From: Lota lota
Lineage: Eukaryota; Chordata; Actinopteri; Gadiformes; Lotidae
Direction: 5' to 3'
Assembly (NCBI GenBank): GCA_026745465.1
Contig: JACYXH010000103.1
Location: 738,501 to 802,500, forward strand
Length of the DNA: 64,000 nt
Position 1 is the first letter of the stretch. Each line of letters opens with the position of its first letter. A program made the translations under genes and the position numbers. Under the pieces are notes generated by a model that had not been told where the DNA came from, made no database searches, and was given only the letters and a program-made list of their open reading frames with translations. Of this stretch, positions 52,110-63,980 are shown piece by piece.

Positions 52110-54245
52110 ATGTCGTTGATACTATCACGGCGTCTTGGCGCATTGCGAAATATTATCACACAAATGAAGACGATTCAGCCGTACTGGTAAATGTTTGTCT
52201 TGTGCGTTTTAGTTATTGCATAACGTTATATCAAACATTACAATTCGAGCATCACATTCCCGTTGAATTTGTATTCGGAATATGTCTACCGAATGTGCAT
52301 GGTACGACCTTGCTGTTCCTGCTGTGTAATTTGTTTTCTTTCTTTCTTTAAGCTAGTTATTTCATTGGTGTACACTAGGTGGCAATGATATACCAAAATG
52401 GACAACATTTTGATAGGTTTGAGATTTGGTTGAATGCTGTATGGAACACATTGGATTGGGTGTTGTTTCGTGTGCCTGCTATGGATGGGTTTCCTGTTTA
52501 GCTCTTCAGTGACAGCAGGCAGACAACACATCAATGGAATCCAACTGTACTATGAGAAGACTGGCATAGGAAAGCATGCTGTCCTACTGATCCCTGGAGC
52601 TCTGGGTAAAATGCAACTGCAAATATATTTTGCATATATTAATGCAATATTTGTATTTTTTTTTTTTACCAAATAGCCAGATCACAGTCTTAATTTTTTT
52701 TTGCTCAGGTAGCACTCTGACCGACTTTGGACCTCAGCTGAAGTCTCTGAACAAGGAGATGTTTACCGTTGTTGGCATGGACCCCCGTGGTTATGGGCGT
52801 TCTCGTCCTCCCGAGAGAGACTTCCCTCTGGACTTCTTTGAAAGGGACGCAAAGGATGCAGTAGACCTGATGAAGGTCTGACCATTCCACTCACCATATT
52901 GGTCTTAATAAACCTTATTTATGTGTCTTAAACCTCCTTTATTGAATTAAATTGGTAACAACAGGTGGTGTGTTGAATCTCAAATTTAATGAATCCATTG
53001 ATATTAACTGACTTTGATTGTTCCCTTTTCTGTTCACATGGGGCACTCATGTATGAGAATTCGATTTGAATTAGTTCTGTACTATTGTGTAGTAGATATT
53101 TAGACTATGATGAAATAGACTGTTTTGTTTCTTAGTGTTGCTCAGTACTTTTAATCTGTCCATGTGCCAGGCATTGGGCTTCGGCAGGTTCTCTCTGCTG
53201 GGGTGGTGCAACGGAGGGACTACAGGTCTGGTGGTGGCAGCCAGGAACCCAGAGCTCATCCACAAGATGGTTGTCTGGGGCTCCAACGCCCACGTCTCCC
53301 AACAGGATCTCAGCATTTACCATGGTTACAGCCCTGCTGCCCCTAACATGTATTTTAATATAATAGAACTGAAATTGTGGATCTGTGCGCGGCTAACTCA
53401 TGGCCGCATGGATTCTGAATGTGCCTAGCGATCAGTGATGTGTCCCAGTGGAGCGCCAGGATGAGGAAGCCCATGGAGGACATTTATGGAGCAGAGGTGT
53501 TCCCTAAGATCTGGAAGGCCTGGGTGGATGGGATCTCACAATTTGCCCACAGACCAGAAGGTAACCCATAGAGAGTGATGATTCTTTACTATTATTTAAC
53601 CAACTGATCATAGTTGGGCAGGAGAACCTGAGTCTTTTTTTGCGCCATTAAATTGGGGATTATATTTAACCATCTCCAACTAAATGAATACAGGATTATA
53701 CAATATGAAACGTGCGTGCTATTTTCTTATTCAAGGGAGTTATCCTAATGCTTCATATGAGTGTGGTGGAAATTAGCCACATTTGAGGGGTTCCCTTAAA
53801 ACCACGAAGAACAAACAATTCCTTGTCTTTGAACATGTACTAGAAATGTAGAGTAGAAAATGATTGTCATACCAAATACACTATTCATGGGAACCAAAGC
53901 CATGCATAATGTGGTATCCTGTTACAGGGAGCATCTGCATGGAGCTTCTGCCTCATATTTGCTGTCCTACCCTCATCATCCATGGAGAGAAAGACCCCAT
54001 GTTGCACAGCTTCCATCCACAATACCTTCTCAAACACATCAAGGGATCAAGGTGATGTATCCAAAAATGTTAATGTATTATAATATTTTAGGTTTAGATT
54101 AGGTTGAATTTATTGCACTTGAGTCACTGCTTGACGTTTTCTGTTGTATTCTAGTTTACAAGTGATTCCAGAGGGAAAACACAATCTTCACCTGAGATTC
54201 CCTGCCGAATTCAACAAAATGGTGCAAGACTTTTTGGCTGAATGA
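52110..54245 (+). CDS. bphl: bphl copy 3, full length, nucleophile Ser replaced by Cys
   Basis: Exons 52110-52186, 52502-52605, 52709-52875, 53171-53324, 53429-53560, 53928-54051 and 54155-54245, giving 282 aa with all borders intact and a normal pyrimidine tract before exon 3. The elbow reads GWCNGGTTG as in copy 2, so Cys129 and Asn130 replace Ser and Asp. Asp234 and His262 remain. Other differences from copy 1 are Leu84Met, a Pro-to-His change shortly after the DPM motif (MLHSFH), Met-to-Ile in EDMYG and Ala-to-Pro in RFAAEF. Poly(A) signal ATTAAA is at 54,337-54,342. It lies next to the intact psmg4 copy and slc22a23, the arrangement expected of the ancestral right end. Confidence 0.9.
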
Positions 54246-54593
54246 CAACTTTATTTTCTATGACGAATGTGACTTGGGTAATTAATGATGAAATGTGTGT
54301 TAGGGTGGACTGTATGACAACAATAATTGTAATGTTATTAAAATGATGTTCATTCCATTTGGTTACTACTGTTCATCTGTGTTAGAAGTTTAGATACCTG
54401 ATGAAGATGTTATTTTCGATGATCATTACTATGCTATGTATCTAGTATGCAGATGACATGTTGATTATTTATTAGTTGCCAAATAACTATTTGGTTTAAT
54501 GTCTTTTACTTTCTGCAAAAAATATCTATCTAGATTACCTTATAGAATGTTAGTATTGTAACATTCTCATATGAGACATAGTAGGACTGCTGT

Positions 54594-54607
54594 ATCGATG
54601 CATCGAT
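54594..54607. promoter_or_regulatory. 14-bp palindrome upstream of psmg4 copy 3
   Basis: ATCGATGCATCGAT at the same relative place as in the other copies. The nearby CGCCCTCGTC has lost one C compared with copies 1 and 2. Confidence 0.3.
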
Positions 54608-54767
54608 TGCTTTCGTCTCGCCCTCGTCATATAACCCGGATGTGTGCGCCACGGCATGGTTTGAGAATACAACAAACCGATAGTAACCGTAATCAGCAAA
54701 AAGCCCATGCATGTATAACACATGCTTTACAATTGTTTATAAGCATTTAAACCTGTCGTCGTTCAAA

Positions 54768-55737
54768 ATGAGTGGAGCCCAACAAGGAGGTGCATTTGAT
54801 GCCATTGCCGTGCACAATTTTTGTGAAAAGATTTCAGAGCAAGTGATACACTTTCATGTGATGAAGATGAACGGCGGCTTCTTCCTCTGGGTCGGCTCGA
54901 GTCCAACCTTGTCTAACTTGGCGGTTTCTATGAATAGCAAATTTGTAAGTTCATCAATGAAGTTGATGTGACGCCAATATATTGTTCTGCACAAACCAGG
55001 CAGTCAAACCCGTTCCTAAATTCTTCATTAAATATGTAATCAAGCTAACGTACATTATTTCACGTAAATTCCTAAATAATCAACGAATGTCGTAACCCAT
55101 GTTTTCCGTTTGCAGGATTCCATGCCTCTATCAATGCTGCTCATGGGGGATAAATCTGAGACCGCTCCAAATTCATTGGCACAGAGATTAGGTAAAGTTA
55201 TATGAATGTGTTTCTATGTAATGTAATGTACAATGTGGCAAGCTATGAGGATTTTATAAGGAGGATAACCAGTTGAATCAGCCTAAGCATGTTGGACCCT
55301 TTATATAGGCTATAGTTTATAATAGTCAAGTAGTCCAATTTAACAATATTGTAAGTTAAGTAACATTTCTCCTATTGTGTAGACTCACAACATGTACATT
55401 TATGTGGGTGAAGATAACATAACTTTGTCTTATCAGCTTAGAGAACGTGACGTGCACCTACATCACCAAGACAAATTCCTTGTATGTTTAAAAAGCGTAC
55501 TTGGCAATAAAGCTGTTCTGATTCTGATTCTGAACCAAATCTAAAGCAAAAACATGATGATGTTAATTCTCTCAATTAATGGTCTTACATTGTTTTTCCC
55601 TATTCTAATTTGCAGCAAAGAAGACAAAGAAGCAAGTGTTTGTGAGTTATAATCTCCCAGTGGTCAACACTAACCTGGCCCTGCAGGTGGAGGATAGGAT
55701 CAAAAAAGAGATGGGGAATCACCCGGAACACTTTTAA
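54768..55737 (+). CDS. psmg4: psmg4 copy 3, proteasome assembly chaperone 4, complete
   Basis: Exons 54768-54944, 55116-55191 and 55616-55737, giving 124 aa. All motifs of copy 1 are present. Substitutions include Val-to-Ala after SNL, Ala-to-Ser at the start of exon 2 (DSMPLS) and Met in KKEMGN. It converges tail-to-tail with slc22a23, whose 3' UTR may end close to 55,934-55,964. With copy 1 it makes two apparently functional psmg4 genes in the window. Confidence 0.93.
55449..55533 (+). mobile_element. Retroposon 3' tail in psmg4 intron 2 (copy 3)
   Basis: Copy of the tail at 21,386-21,470. Confidence 0.55.
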
Positions 55738-55933
55738 TGTTGTATCCTCGTCTCGGTCATCTCATAGCCCTCAATTGTATATAGCCTCTGAAAGGAAGGA
55801 AACCCTTCTTGTTTATTTTTGTGCCTTTGCAACTTCACTTTCTTCATAATACCAAAACAAACGCTTACATAAATATTTAATATTCTGTAATCATCACACG
55901 CAGACCCATTTGTTACATCAAATCAGGTGTTCA

Positions 55934-57575
55934 TTTATTTACATAATAAATTAAATGGTTTATTATCAAAACACGTAGGCCTATGGCTTTTTGTACAAAT
56001 GCATCATATTAAAAAAATAACACTGAAAAAAGAAATGAGTGGTTGAGATTTCATTTTCTCCCTTCTAAATATTTCCTTGTTGAAAACAGAAACTAGCAAA
56101 CCACAAAAGATGTTGAAATTCTGTAACAAATATTAAATAGGTGATAACAATGTGAAGGACGCCCGCTATGCATTAACATTTTGGACCCTATTAAAATTTG
56201 ACAAAACTTCCTTAAAGGTTCTACTTCCTGGGTGTTCTCTGTATACTAAAAAGGTAGATGGCCCATATATTGTCAACGAATGGCACGAATACCTTACATT
56301 TTGTATCCAGTCCTAAGGAATACATTAGAGTTTGTACACATGTACAGTAGACACTACTAGGCCTAAGCAGACTGCTGCTCTATTCTAATTCTCAAACACA
56401 TTTTCAAAACCACTATTAACATTGTGCTTTTTTTCGCATGGCCAAACACGTTATGTCAGCCTAAAGTTATACATTGTAGTTAAAGGATTAACAACCAATA
56501 ACATTACCACAGCACACAGAACAAAGGGGGTGTGAGTATGAGAGAAATTGTATTACAATTAGGAGGTATCTCAGCTAAAGCAACAAAAATGCCCTTGGCG
56601 ACTTGACAAAATAAATAGCTTTTTTAATTACATAGTTAAATGTTTTGTCAAAGAACAAAACCATCATAAAGCCATACGATTTCTGAGACGCGTCATAAGA
56701 CAAAGTAAAGCTGATTACTTTATTGTCTGTTCAACTCACAGGTACTTCGTTATTTTGGCATTGCTCAGTTTTGGTCTACCGTCCATGCAGTTTGCCATTG
56801 TCTCCGGCTGCTGTTAAATCAGCCATCATACAACCTTTGCTAAGATAATTCATAGTTCAAAATGTGTATACACTGACCATACTTAATTACTAAAAATAAA
56901 GTGCCAAATTGGACTTCTAGTGAAGGAACAACACATCAGAGTAGAGGAAATGCAGATCGTAATATAAATCCATTTATGCACGGTCATGCAAAAATTGTTG
57001 TAGTGGTTCAGCCAATCCCTGGATTTTAATTGTGTTGGCTGGAAACTCACAAACACTTGATTGTGTCTTGGACTTAAGTGCAAAATGACCCAGAAATTAA
57101 ATACAATGCAGTGAGATCCCCCTCCCCCTCAAACTCTAAACAACAGAGATCATTATTGAATGCTGGTCTACTCTGGTCTTCTCGTCTCCTTTCGTACACT
57201 GGCTCTGCTGCTCTGTGGCAGCCAATCATTCCGTTGTCAAGGAGACAAGGTTGACAGTACAGTGAGACCAAATCATCTAAAACCTAAACCACCACAACTG
57301 TTTGGTTTGCATCAGTGGCACACACTGACTTGAGATGAATGAATTGCAGTCCTTGAAGACTTGTGTCGCAAACCCTTTCAACATTGGGCCGCTGGCTCTA
57401 CACAGCACTCCATTCTGTTCATCATTCCATCAGAGTTGTCATTTCATTACACTAATTTTTCCTTTTTTTGGTTTAATCGGAAATGTATTTCCCTGGGCAC
57501 CTACCAGCTCATCATCCCCACAGGCTACAGGTTACATTTTTCCACATGATTAACAGCATGACCGGACCGCTATCG
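55934..57575 (-). other. slc22a23: slc22a23 3' untranslated region (intact locus)
   Basis: About 1.6 kb between the stop codon and two minus-strand AATAAA candidates (plus TTTATT at 55,959-55,964 and 55,934-55,939). The part 56,419-57,575 recurs in all seven short units. The part 55,930-56,418 occurs only here, so the short units lack the natural poly(A) site. The breakpoint of the full units (about 55,930) falls beside these signals. Confidence 0.7.
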
Positions 57576-58496
57576 CTATGACGCCTTCACCCCATTGACT
57601 ACGGCACAGTTGTCAAGGACCTCTCCTCCGGTCGCCAGGGCGTACGAGGCGGGCACTGCTGCCAGAGCGGTGGCCGCGGCCACGGTGGCGCTGCCTGTGG
57701 CCGTGAGATGGATCGGCGTGTCGTGCACGCGGGAGTAGTCCCTGTCCGTCTTGGCCAGCAGGAGGTGCTGCTCCCCAGGCCGGAGCAGGGTCTGCCGGGT
57801 GAAGCTCTCCCCATCGGCCAGGCTCTCGGGCAGTGGCTGGCCGCGCGGCTCCGGCAGCAGCAGCAGGCAGATGATGCACAGCAGGGTGCAGCAGGCGAAG
57901 ATGACGTGGTGCAGGAAGTAGCCCTTCTGGTTGTGGAGCTCCATGATAGGGGCGGTGAGCATACCGAAGCCGGCGCTAGCCAGCACAAGGCCCAGGCCTC
58001 CACCCCTAACAGGACCAGACCGAACAGATGGACAATGGTGGGTCATTGTACACACCGATACACAACCAAACGCGAGGCAAAAGCAGACGTTCAAAGTTCA
58101 ATGGCAGATTCAGGCCTCCAGATGGCGCAAGTGGGCAAGTTTAGCGTTGTACAAACAAGCTTGCTCTCACTTCTAGCTACCTCCTTGAAGAAGGTCTTGG
58201 ACGTGTATGCTAGTCATGAGGCAACACTAACGCAGTGTGTTTAAGAAGCTCACCTGATGACCGTGGGCGTGATCTCGGCACAGAAGAAAATGCTGAGCGT
58301 GCTGACGGCGTGAGATGAGAACATGCCGATGATGGAGAAGGCCACAGAGAACTTCCGGTTCAGTGTGTCTCGCAGCACTAGACACCAAAAGGAAACACCA
58401 AACTCAATAACACAGAGAAAAAAAACAGCTCACTCCACATCCTTTTAATGCAAGGGCTGGACCCTAAATAGCGGTCCAGCTTATTCACGCCAAAAA

Positions 58497-58527
<31 letters not shown>

Positions 58528-61002
58528 GAGCTAAATAGAATGATGCTTCAAAAACACTGTACTATTCTAAGAGCAACATATGAGCCATACCTGTGTCGTG
58601 ACGAAGGCTGTACTTCCCGATCACTGGATTTCATCAGCGTGTCGGTGAACATTGAGGAAATGAGCAGAAGGGAACATGACATCAAATTGCACAGAGAGCA
58701 AGCCAAGCAGAAATCAATCGTCAAGTGTACCGGGAAAAACCTTTTGCAGAAATCATTCGGGGTTTAAATGCGAGTCCCGAAATAATGACAAATACACACT
58801 GGATGTGGGTCAAGATAAGGGAGGAGGAGGTGTACTCCACTAGACCGAAAGGTCACAGTACGTGCACCCTAAGCAAGGACGTACACATTCCTCAATAAGA
58901 GGCGAGGACAAACCAGTAGCACGCATGGTTTGTCATATATAATAGCATCTAGCCTCTAAAGTCCCAGTACCCCCCTCTCGGCCTGTGGAGCTGTACGGTG
59001 AGGTTACTCACGGTTGAGCAGACCCAGCTGCAGCAGCGAGGCCAGGGCGGTGATGATCATGAAGGTGAGGAGCCCGCCCCGCCTGCCCATCAGCGCCACC
59101 GCCGGACACACCGCCAAGCATGTTGCCAAGGCGATGCCCGCCATGGTGTAGTAGTCGGTGTGGCACATGGCCGTCGGCCGAGCCTCCGGGTCCATCATGC
59201 TGCGCGAGAAGCAGTGGTGGATCCCGTAGCCTGTTAGCCTGCAGGCGCACGTACACAAACACACACCCATATATAGAGACATCAGCATCCTGCCGCCTTT
59301 CAATGTATCGTGTATCGCTAATGCAATGAAGAAGATGTTAAGGTCAAGTACATTCAGACTTGAAGGTATCTGAGACGGGAGACGGGAGAGGAGCATGTAT
59401 GTAATGGATATTCAGTAAAAAAATAAAAACGAGTTATGTGGGATTTGATTAGCAAGAGGGACCGGTACAAGCCAACCCCCCACCCCGTCTGCTGAGATGC
59501 CCATGGCCAGACTTACGAGTTGACACAGAGCACCACAATGTTTTTCCACAGGTTCCTGGTGCTCATCATCTTGACGATGCAGGTCCTTTGGGGTTTCTTG
59601 TGCAGCTCCTGTTCTAGCTCTGATAAGAGAACATGAAAGCGGGAGACAAAGTGAGACCTCTGTGATCAGGAAGGAAGTGAGAGACTGGGGGCTTTAGGGC
59701 TTAGGAAAACAACTGCTACAATGATTGGAAATGGTGCTAGGGGACCATCGAAAGGGGAAAATGATAAACATGCTGTGTGCACTGTTATGTTATGCCAGTG
59801 TTTAGAAAAAATCTGAATCTGAATGCCACCTCCAAAAAATTTGGTAAATCTGAATACTAAGATACAAGTTTGGTAAAACTTTTCAATGAATTACAACAAT
59901 CATAAGTGTGAGAACATTCACACCACCAATGTCATGTTCTAAATAACATGCAAATACATTATTTATATTACACTTTTTACAGTACTGGGCTTAAAAATAT
60001 ATCTCGGAGGGGGTACATCAGTAAAAATGGTTTGTGCTATATTGTTTTATGCTATATAATAGTACAATTTATATAATACTATAAATGTTAAAAGGTGTGA
60101 GACCTTTTCTTTATTAGGACGTTATGATTCTCCAGAGAGAAACTGTCAATGACACACTGTGTGTGTGTTTCATGGTGTTTGACTTCATCTCATGAGCAGA
60201 CACTGCCAGGTTTGATGTGTGTGTGTAAGTTGCATTGCATCCCGATTACTTCACCAATGCTTTTGGGGGGGCCCTCATCGACAGCAAATTGAGCAAAAGG
60301 AAGGATCCCTCTGCAGCAAAACTAAGTATTATCATAAGAGCCCGGGTGTCAGGCCCGACGTAGCTGCTGTTTGATCAGTGATACCCCAACCCCAGCCCCA
60401 CCGACAATCTCACCTGTTAGAACCCCGCTGGGCTCGGTTGTCAAATCAACCTGGTTCTTCTTGGCGATGCGTAGCATCATGGCTTTGGACCTTCTGTAGT
60501 GCTGGGTAGCCAGCAACCAGCGGAGAGACTCAGGAAAAATCCTGGAATAGATGGAGGTGGCAGAGGAGGAGGCATGGAGAATAGAGAGAAGAAAGAACCA
60601 AGCACAACAGCAGGCCCAGGGTGTCAGTGCAAGAAGGGAAAAAGGCGACAGAAAGAAGACAAAAACAGGGACAATGGAAGAAAGAGAGCTTTGTCTGAGC
60701 GTCCAAACAGAGCACGCTGTGTACTGCTCCCTACTGCGTAATACAAGCGTGTACTGTACAAGCTATTGCCTGGCTCTGGATGCAAAGAAACCCTCGCTCG
60801 GAGGGTGGGACTCACCAGACGTAGGGGAGCATCAGGACGAAGGGGCTGATTATAACGATTTGGAGCACCTGCCAGTCATCCCGATCTGGCCAATTACGAC
60901 ACAAAGCTGCGACTCCTGGCATCAAGAGCTGCCCCACCACCATCAGAAAACTGGCCACCATAGTCATGGAAAAGCGCCAGTCTGGCAGACAAAGCTCAAT
61001 CC
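57576..61002 (-). CDS. slc22a23: slc22a23, orphan SLC22-family transporter, 3' exons
   Basis: SLC22A23 is an orphan member of the organic ion transporter family, with about 12 membrane segments in the major facilitator fold. Six minus-strand exons join in phase: 60816-61002, 60414-60541, 59517-59619, 59012-59238, 58254-58377 and 57576-58005, about 399 codons. In order they show FSMTMVASFLMVVGQLLMPGVAAL, IFPESLRWLLATQHYRRSKAMM, TRNLWKNIVVLCVNSLTGYGIHH, MGRRGGLLTFMIITALASLLQLG, FSVAFSIIGMFSSHAVSTLSIFFCAEITPTVIR and the terminal GLVLASAGFGMLTAPIMELHNQKGYFLHHVIFACC with a cytosolic tail ending NGVKAS. The remaining N-terminal third lies beyond the window. This is the only copy with all these exons. 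Seven detached copies of the last exon lie upstream in the array. A TA microsatellite sits at 58,503-58,526. Confidence 0.94.
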
Positions 61003-61585
61003 CTAAATAGGGGGAGACGGAGGGTAAGGGAGAGAAAGACGAGAGTCAATGTTAGAAAAAGATGGAAAAAAGTGGCAAAAATAAACCAGGCCTATAGATT
61101 AAGCACAAGTTCAGTTTTATTGTTGAGCGTGGAATACATGTGGCTGTGTACATGTGTATTTACATTTGTTAATCAAAACCACAGCCTTAATGGCCTGGAA
61201 ATACGTAATGCGACATGTTTGTAATGCTGAGGCCAATATCTAATTTACTCCATAAATAATTGATTCTTCTCCATCACTGAATATTCCCACAAGAAGCCGC
61301 TAGTTAAACGCCAGGCCGCATGCCGACTTATAATTAAGTACCCTCCCTGCTTAGCATCTGTAAATGGTTTGGCCCATCTACTGTACCGTTACATAAAGCT
61401 CCCCCACCTCCTACTCCCGGTAACATAGTACAGCCCACATGGCAATGACCAGATGGTACGGCCTTTGTGAAGGTGACCAAAGGGGTAGGTGGGGGGTTGG
61501 GTGGTAGAGGGTGATGTGCGGGGGGGGGGGGTGTAGGGAGGCGGGGCTATGTACTGTCACTTTTTATTGCTGACACAAGTAAGAG

Positions 61586-61586
61586 C

Positions 61587-61668
<82 letters not shown>
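61586..61668. repeat. (GA)n microsatellite
   Basis: About 83 bp of GA dinucleotides with one AA interruption. Smaller GA patches lie at about 61,826-61,848 and 62,128-62,178. Confidence 0.95.
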
Positions 61669-61671
<3 letters not shown>

Positions 61672-62459
61672 AAGGAGGGAGGGGAGCTGCTAGAGAGGAA
61701 GAGGATACATACAGGAAAACAAGGAGTGGAACTGAATGCAAATGGGACTCAACTCCTGAACTCCCTCCATTCATATTAATAAATTCCACTACTTAAGTGA
61801 GCTGGGGGAGGGGCGCTATGAGAGGGAGAGAGAAGAGAGAGAGAGAGAGCTGACAAGGATTCTGCTGTGTGTCATGGTTGGTTGAGATGGGAGCAGCAGT
61901 GTGCAGGTGTACAGGTTCAAGCTAGTAATATCAGAGGAAGGGTAAAATACAGGGGAGAATATAAAGAGGAATGACTGCAAATCCCCTCTGCGTCTACTCG
62001 TCTGAGGCTAGAGGGGATAGCCGACGTCTCAGCACCCGAATGCAGAGAAAGCAAATTAAAGTGACCTCCAGTGTAGCTCAACCTTAAGCTTCTCTATTTT
62101 CTCTCTATCGGTCTCTTAAGACTTGGATGAGAGAGAGAGGGGGAGAGAGAGAGAGACAGAGAGAGACAGAGACAGAGAATTTGTTACTCTTTCGTCAAGC
62201 CATATTCAGGCTGAGACTTTAATTATCCTCTCTGTCTGTGTGGTGAAATGAGGTGAAGAGGTGAAATGAAACTGTGTAGAGCCCCACCGAGGGGCGCGGT
62301 TCTGGCCCCACTGCGGCTGTACAAGGTCCAGCCAGACCCATCTGTTTTAACCTGGGTCAAAACATAAAGACGACAACACAGCACTCCCCCAGGTCCCGGA
62401 GAGGCAGTGTCTGATAGCACAGACTCTACTGGGAGGTTTCCATTCACTCATACACCCAG

Positions 62460-62473
62460 GCACACACACACAG

Positions 62474-62526
<53 letters not shown>

Positions 62527-62606
62527 CACACTCAGACAGACACATAACAGACAAACACACATAAACACTTAGACACACGTGCACACACACACACACACAT
62601 TCACAT

Positions 62607-62644
<38 letters not shown>

Positions 62645-62716
62645 AGACAGACACACATACACATGCACACAGACACACACACACACACACAAACACACAA
62701 ACACACACACACACAA
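62460..62716. repeat. (CA)n microsatellite cluster
   Basis: CA runs at about 62,478-62,523, 62,580-62,600, 62,608-62,642 and 62,670-62,715, separated by CAGACA-type variants. Confidence 0.95.
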
Positions 62717-63237
62717 AGGCAAGGTCCCTTTGTTCCACTCAGGCAAGATAATGGCTATGGCTCTTGTTGTGTTGATTATCTCACCGCCCCCCGTACTCTC
62801 ACCCTCTTTTGTCCTCATCTCACTCGTTCCCCTCCACCCCCTTCTGTCCCCATCTCACCATCTTCGGTCCCCATTTCACTCTTTCCTCTCACCCTCTTCT
62901 GTCCCCATCTCCCTCTTCTCTCACTGTGCTCCTGCTCATCAGGCCTCAAGTAGCTCCTTTTGCTACTCTGTACCATCCCCCAACTTTACGGACCCCATCC
63001 TCCGGGCCCCCGTTCCCCTGCTCTCTTTCTCCCACACACCCTCCCTCCCTCCTTCCTCCCCCTCCTCCTCCTCATTCTTCTTCTACTCTGTCCTGTATGA
63101 CATAATCTGCTGCAGCTGAAAGGGAGCAGTTAACAATGAAGAAGAAAAAAAGACGGAGTTCAAAAAGAGGGAACTCCGTAAAAGGCTGGAAACAAATGGG
63201 CCAATCTGTCATAACAAGAGAGAGAGGGGGAGAGAGA

Positions 63238-63296
<59 letters not shown>

Positions 63297-63302
63297 ACAC
63301 AC
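63238..63302. repeat. (CA)n microsatellite
   Basis: About 63 bp of CA dinucleotides preceded by GA-rich sequence. Confidence 0.95.
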
Positions 63303-63399
63303 TCCAGCTTACTTTGCCTTGGGCATGAGAACATAGGGAGGCTGAATGATCACACAAACAGTGTGGGCCAAAGGGTAAGAGTGGGAATACACTGTGCGT

Positions 63400-63400
63400 C

Positions 63401-63434
<34 letters not shown>

Positions 63435-63460
63435 TATGTGTGTGTGGGGGGGGGGGGGGG

Positions 63461-63520
<60 letters not shown>

Positions 63521-63692
63521 TGGTGATGGTGGTTTGCGTTTGTGCGTATATGTGTGATGGTGGTTTGTGTGTGTGTGTGTGTGGGGGGGGGGGGTGGTGG
63601 TGGTGATGGTGGTGTGTGTGTGTGTGTGTGTTTGTGTGATGGTGGTTTGCGTTTGTGCGTGTATATGTGTGATGGTGGTTTGTGTGTGTGTG
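63400..63692. repeat. Compound (GT)n / poly-G / GATGGT repeats
   Basis: GT runs (63,401-63,436; 63,463-63,519; 63,568-63,582; 63,613-63,632; 63,681-63,692) alternate with poly-G tracts (63,447-63,462; about 63,583-63,594) and near-identical copies of a GTGATGGTGGTTTGCG motif. Confidence 0.93.
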
Positions 63693-63781
63693 ATTCAGCA
63701 CAAACAGTGGGTGTACAGGGCATACACCCTCCTTGAGGTTGGTGAGAGAGAATAAGACGATAGAAAAGAAGGGACGTGGGA

Positions 63782-63784
<3 letters not shown>

Positions 63785-63828
<44 letters not shown>

Positions 63829-63980
63829 TATGGTGTGTGAGGGGGGCCTCAACAGATAGACTGCTCGAGGGGCATGGGGTTACAGCTTCTTCCCCCACCT
63901 GAGTCAGCATGAGGCAACTCTGGAAAATATGTGCACACATGCACACACATACACACAAACACACACACACACACACACAC
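63785..63980. repeat. (GT)n and (CA)n microsatellites at the window edge
   Basis: A GT run at about 63,785-63,827 and a CA run at about 63,958-63,980 flank a short unique stretch. The two runs are of opposite phase, so a transcript could fold back here. Confidence 0.9.

Larger units (their letters stand above)
17963..58112. repeat. Tandem array of bphl-psmg4 full units and bphl::slc22a23 short units
   Basis: Ten bphl-containing units lie head to tail. Full units (bphl + psmg4) start near 17,963, 30,884 and 52,028. Short units (bphl exons 1-3 fused to slc22a23 3' UTR and terminal exon) start near 22,184, 35,098, 37,924, 40,745, 43,566, 46,387 and 49,207. The same landmark recurs at 34,828, 37,651, 40,472, 43,293, 46,114, 48,934 and 51,758, giving periods of 2,823, 2,821, 2,821, 2,821, 2,820 and 2,824 bp. 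In short units, bphl sequence stops inside exon 3 and slc22a23 sequence resumes. Relative to the last full unit this equals a deletion of about 52,820-56,418. The right edge is 58,112, after which the intact slc22a23 gene continues. Confidence 0.95.

Noticed and set aside
57576..58094. N-terminal extension (MNVCFCLAFG...) of the slc22a23 terminal exon
   Set aside because: It lies upstream of a good splice acceptor and is replaced by the preceding exon 58,254-58,377 in phase.
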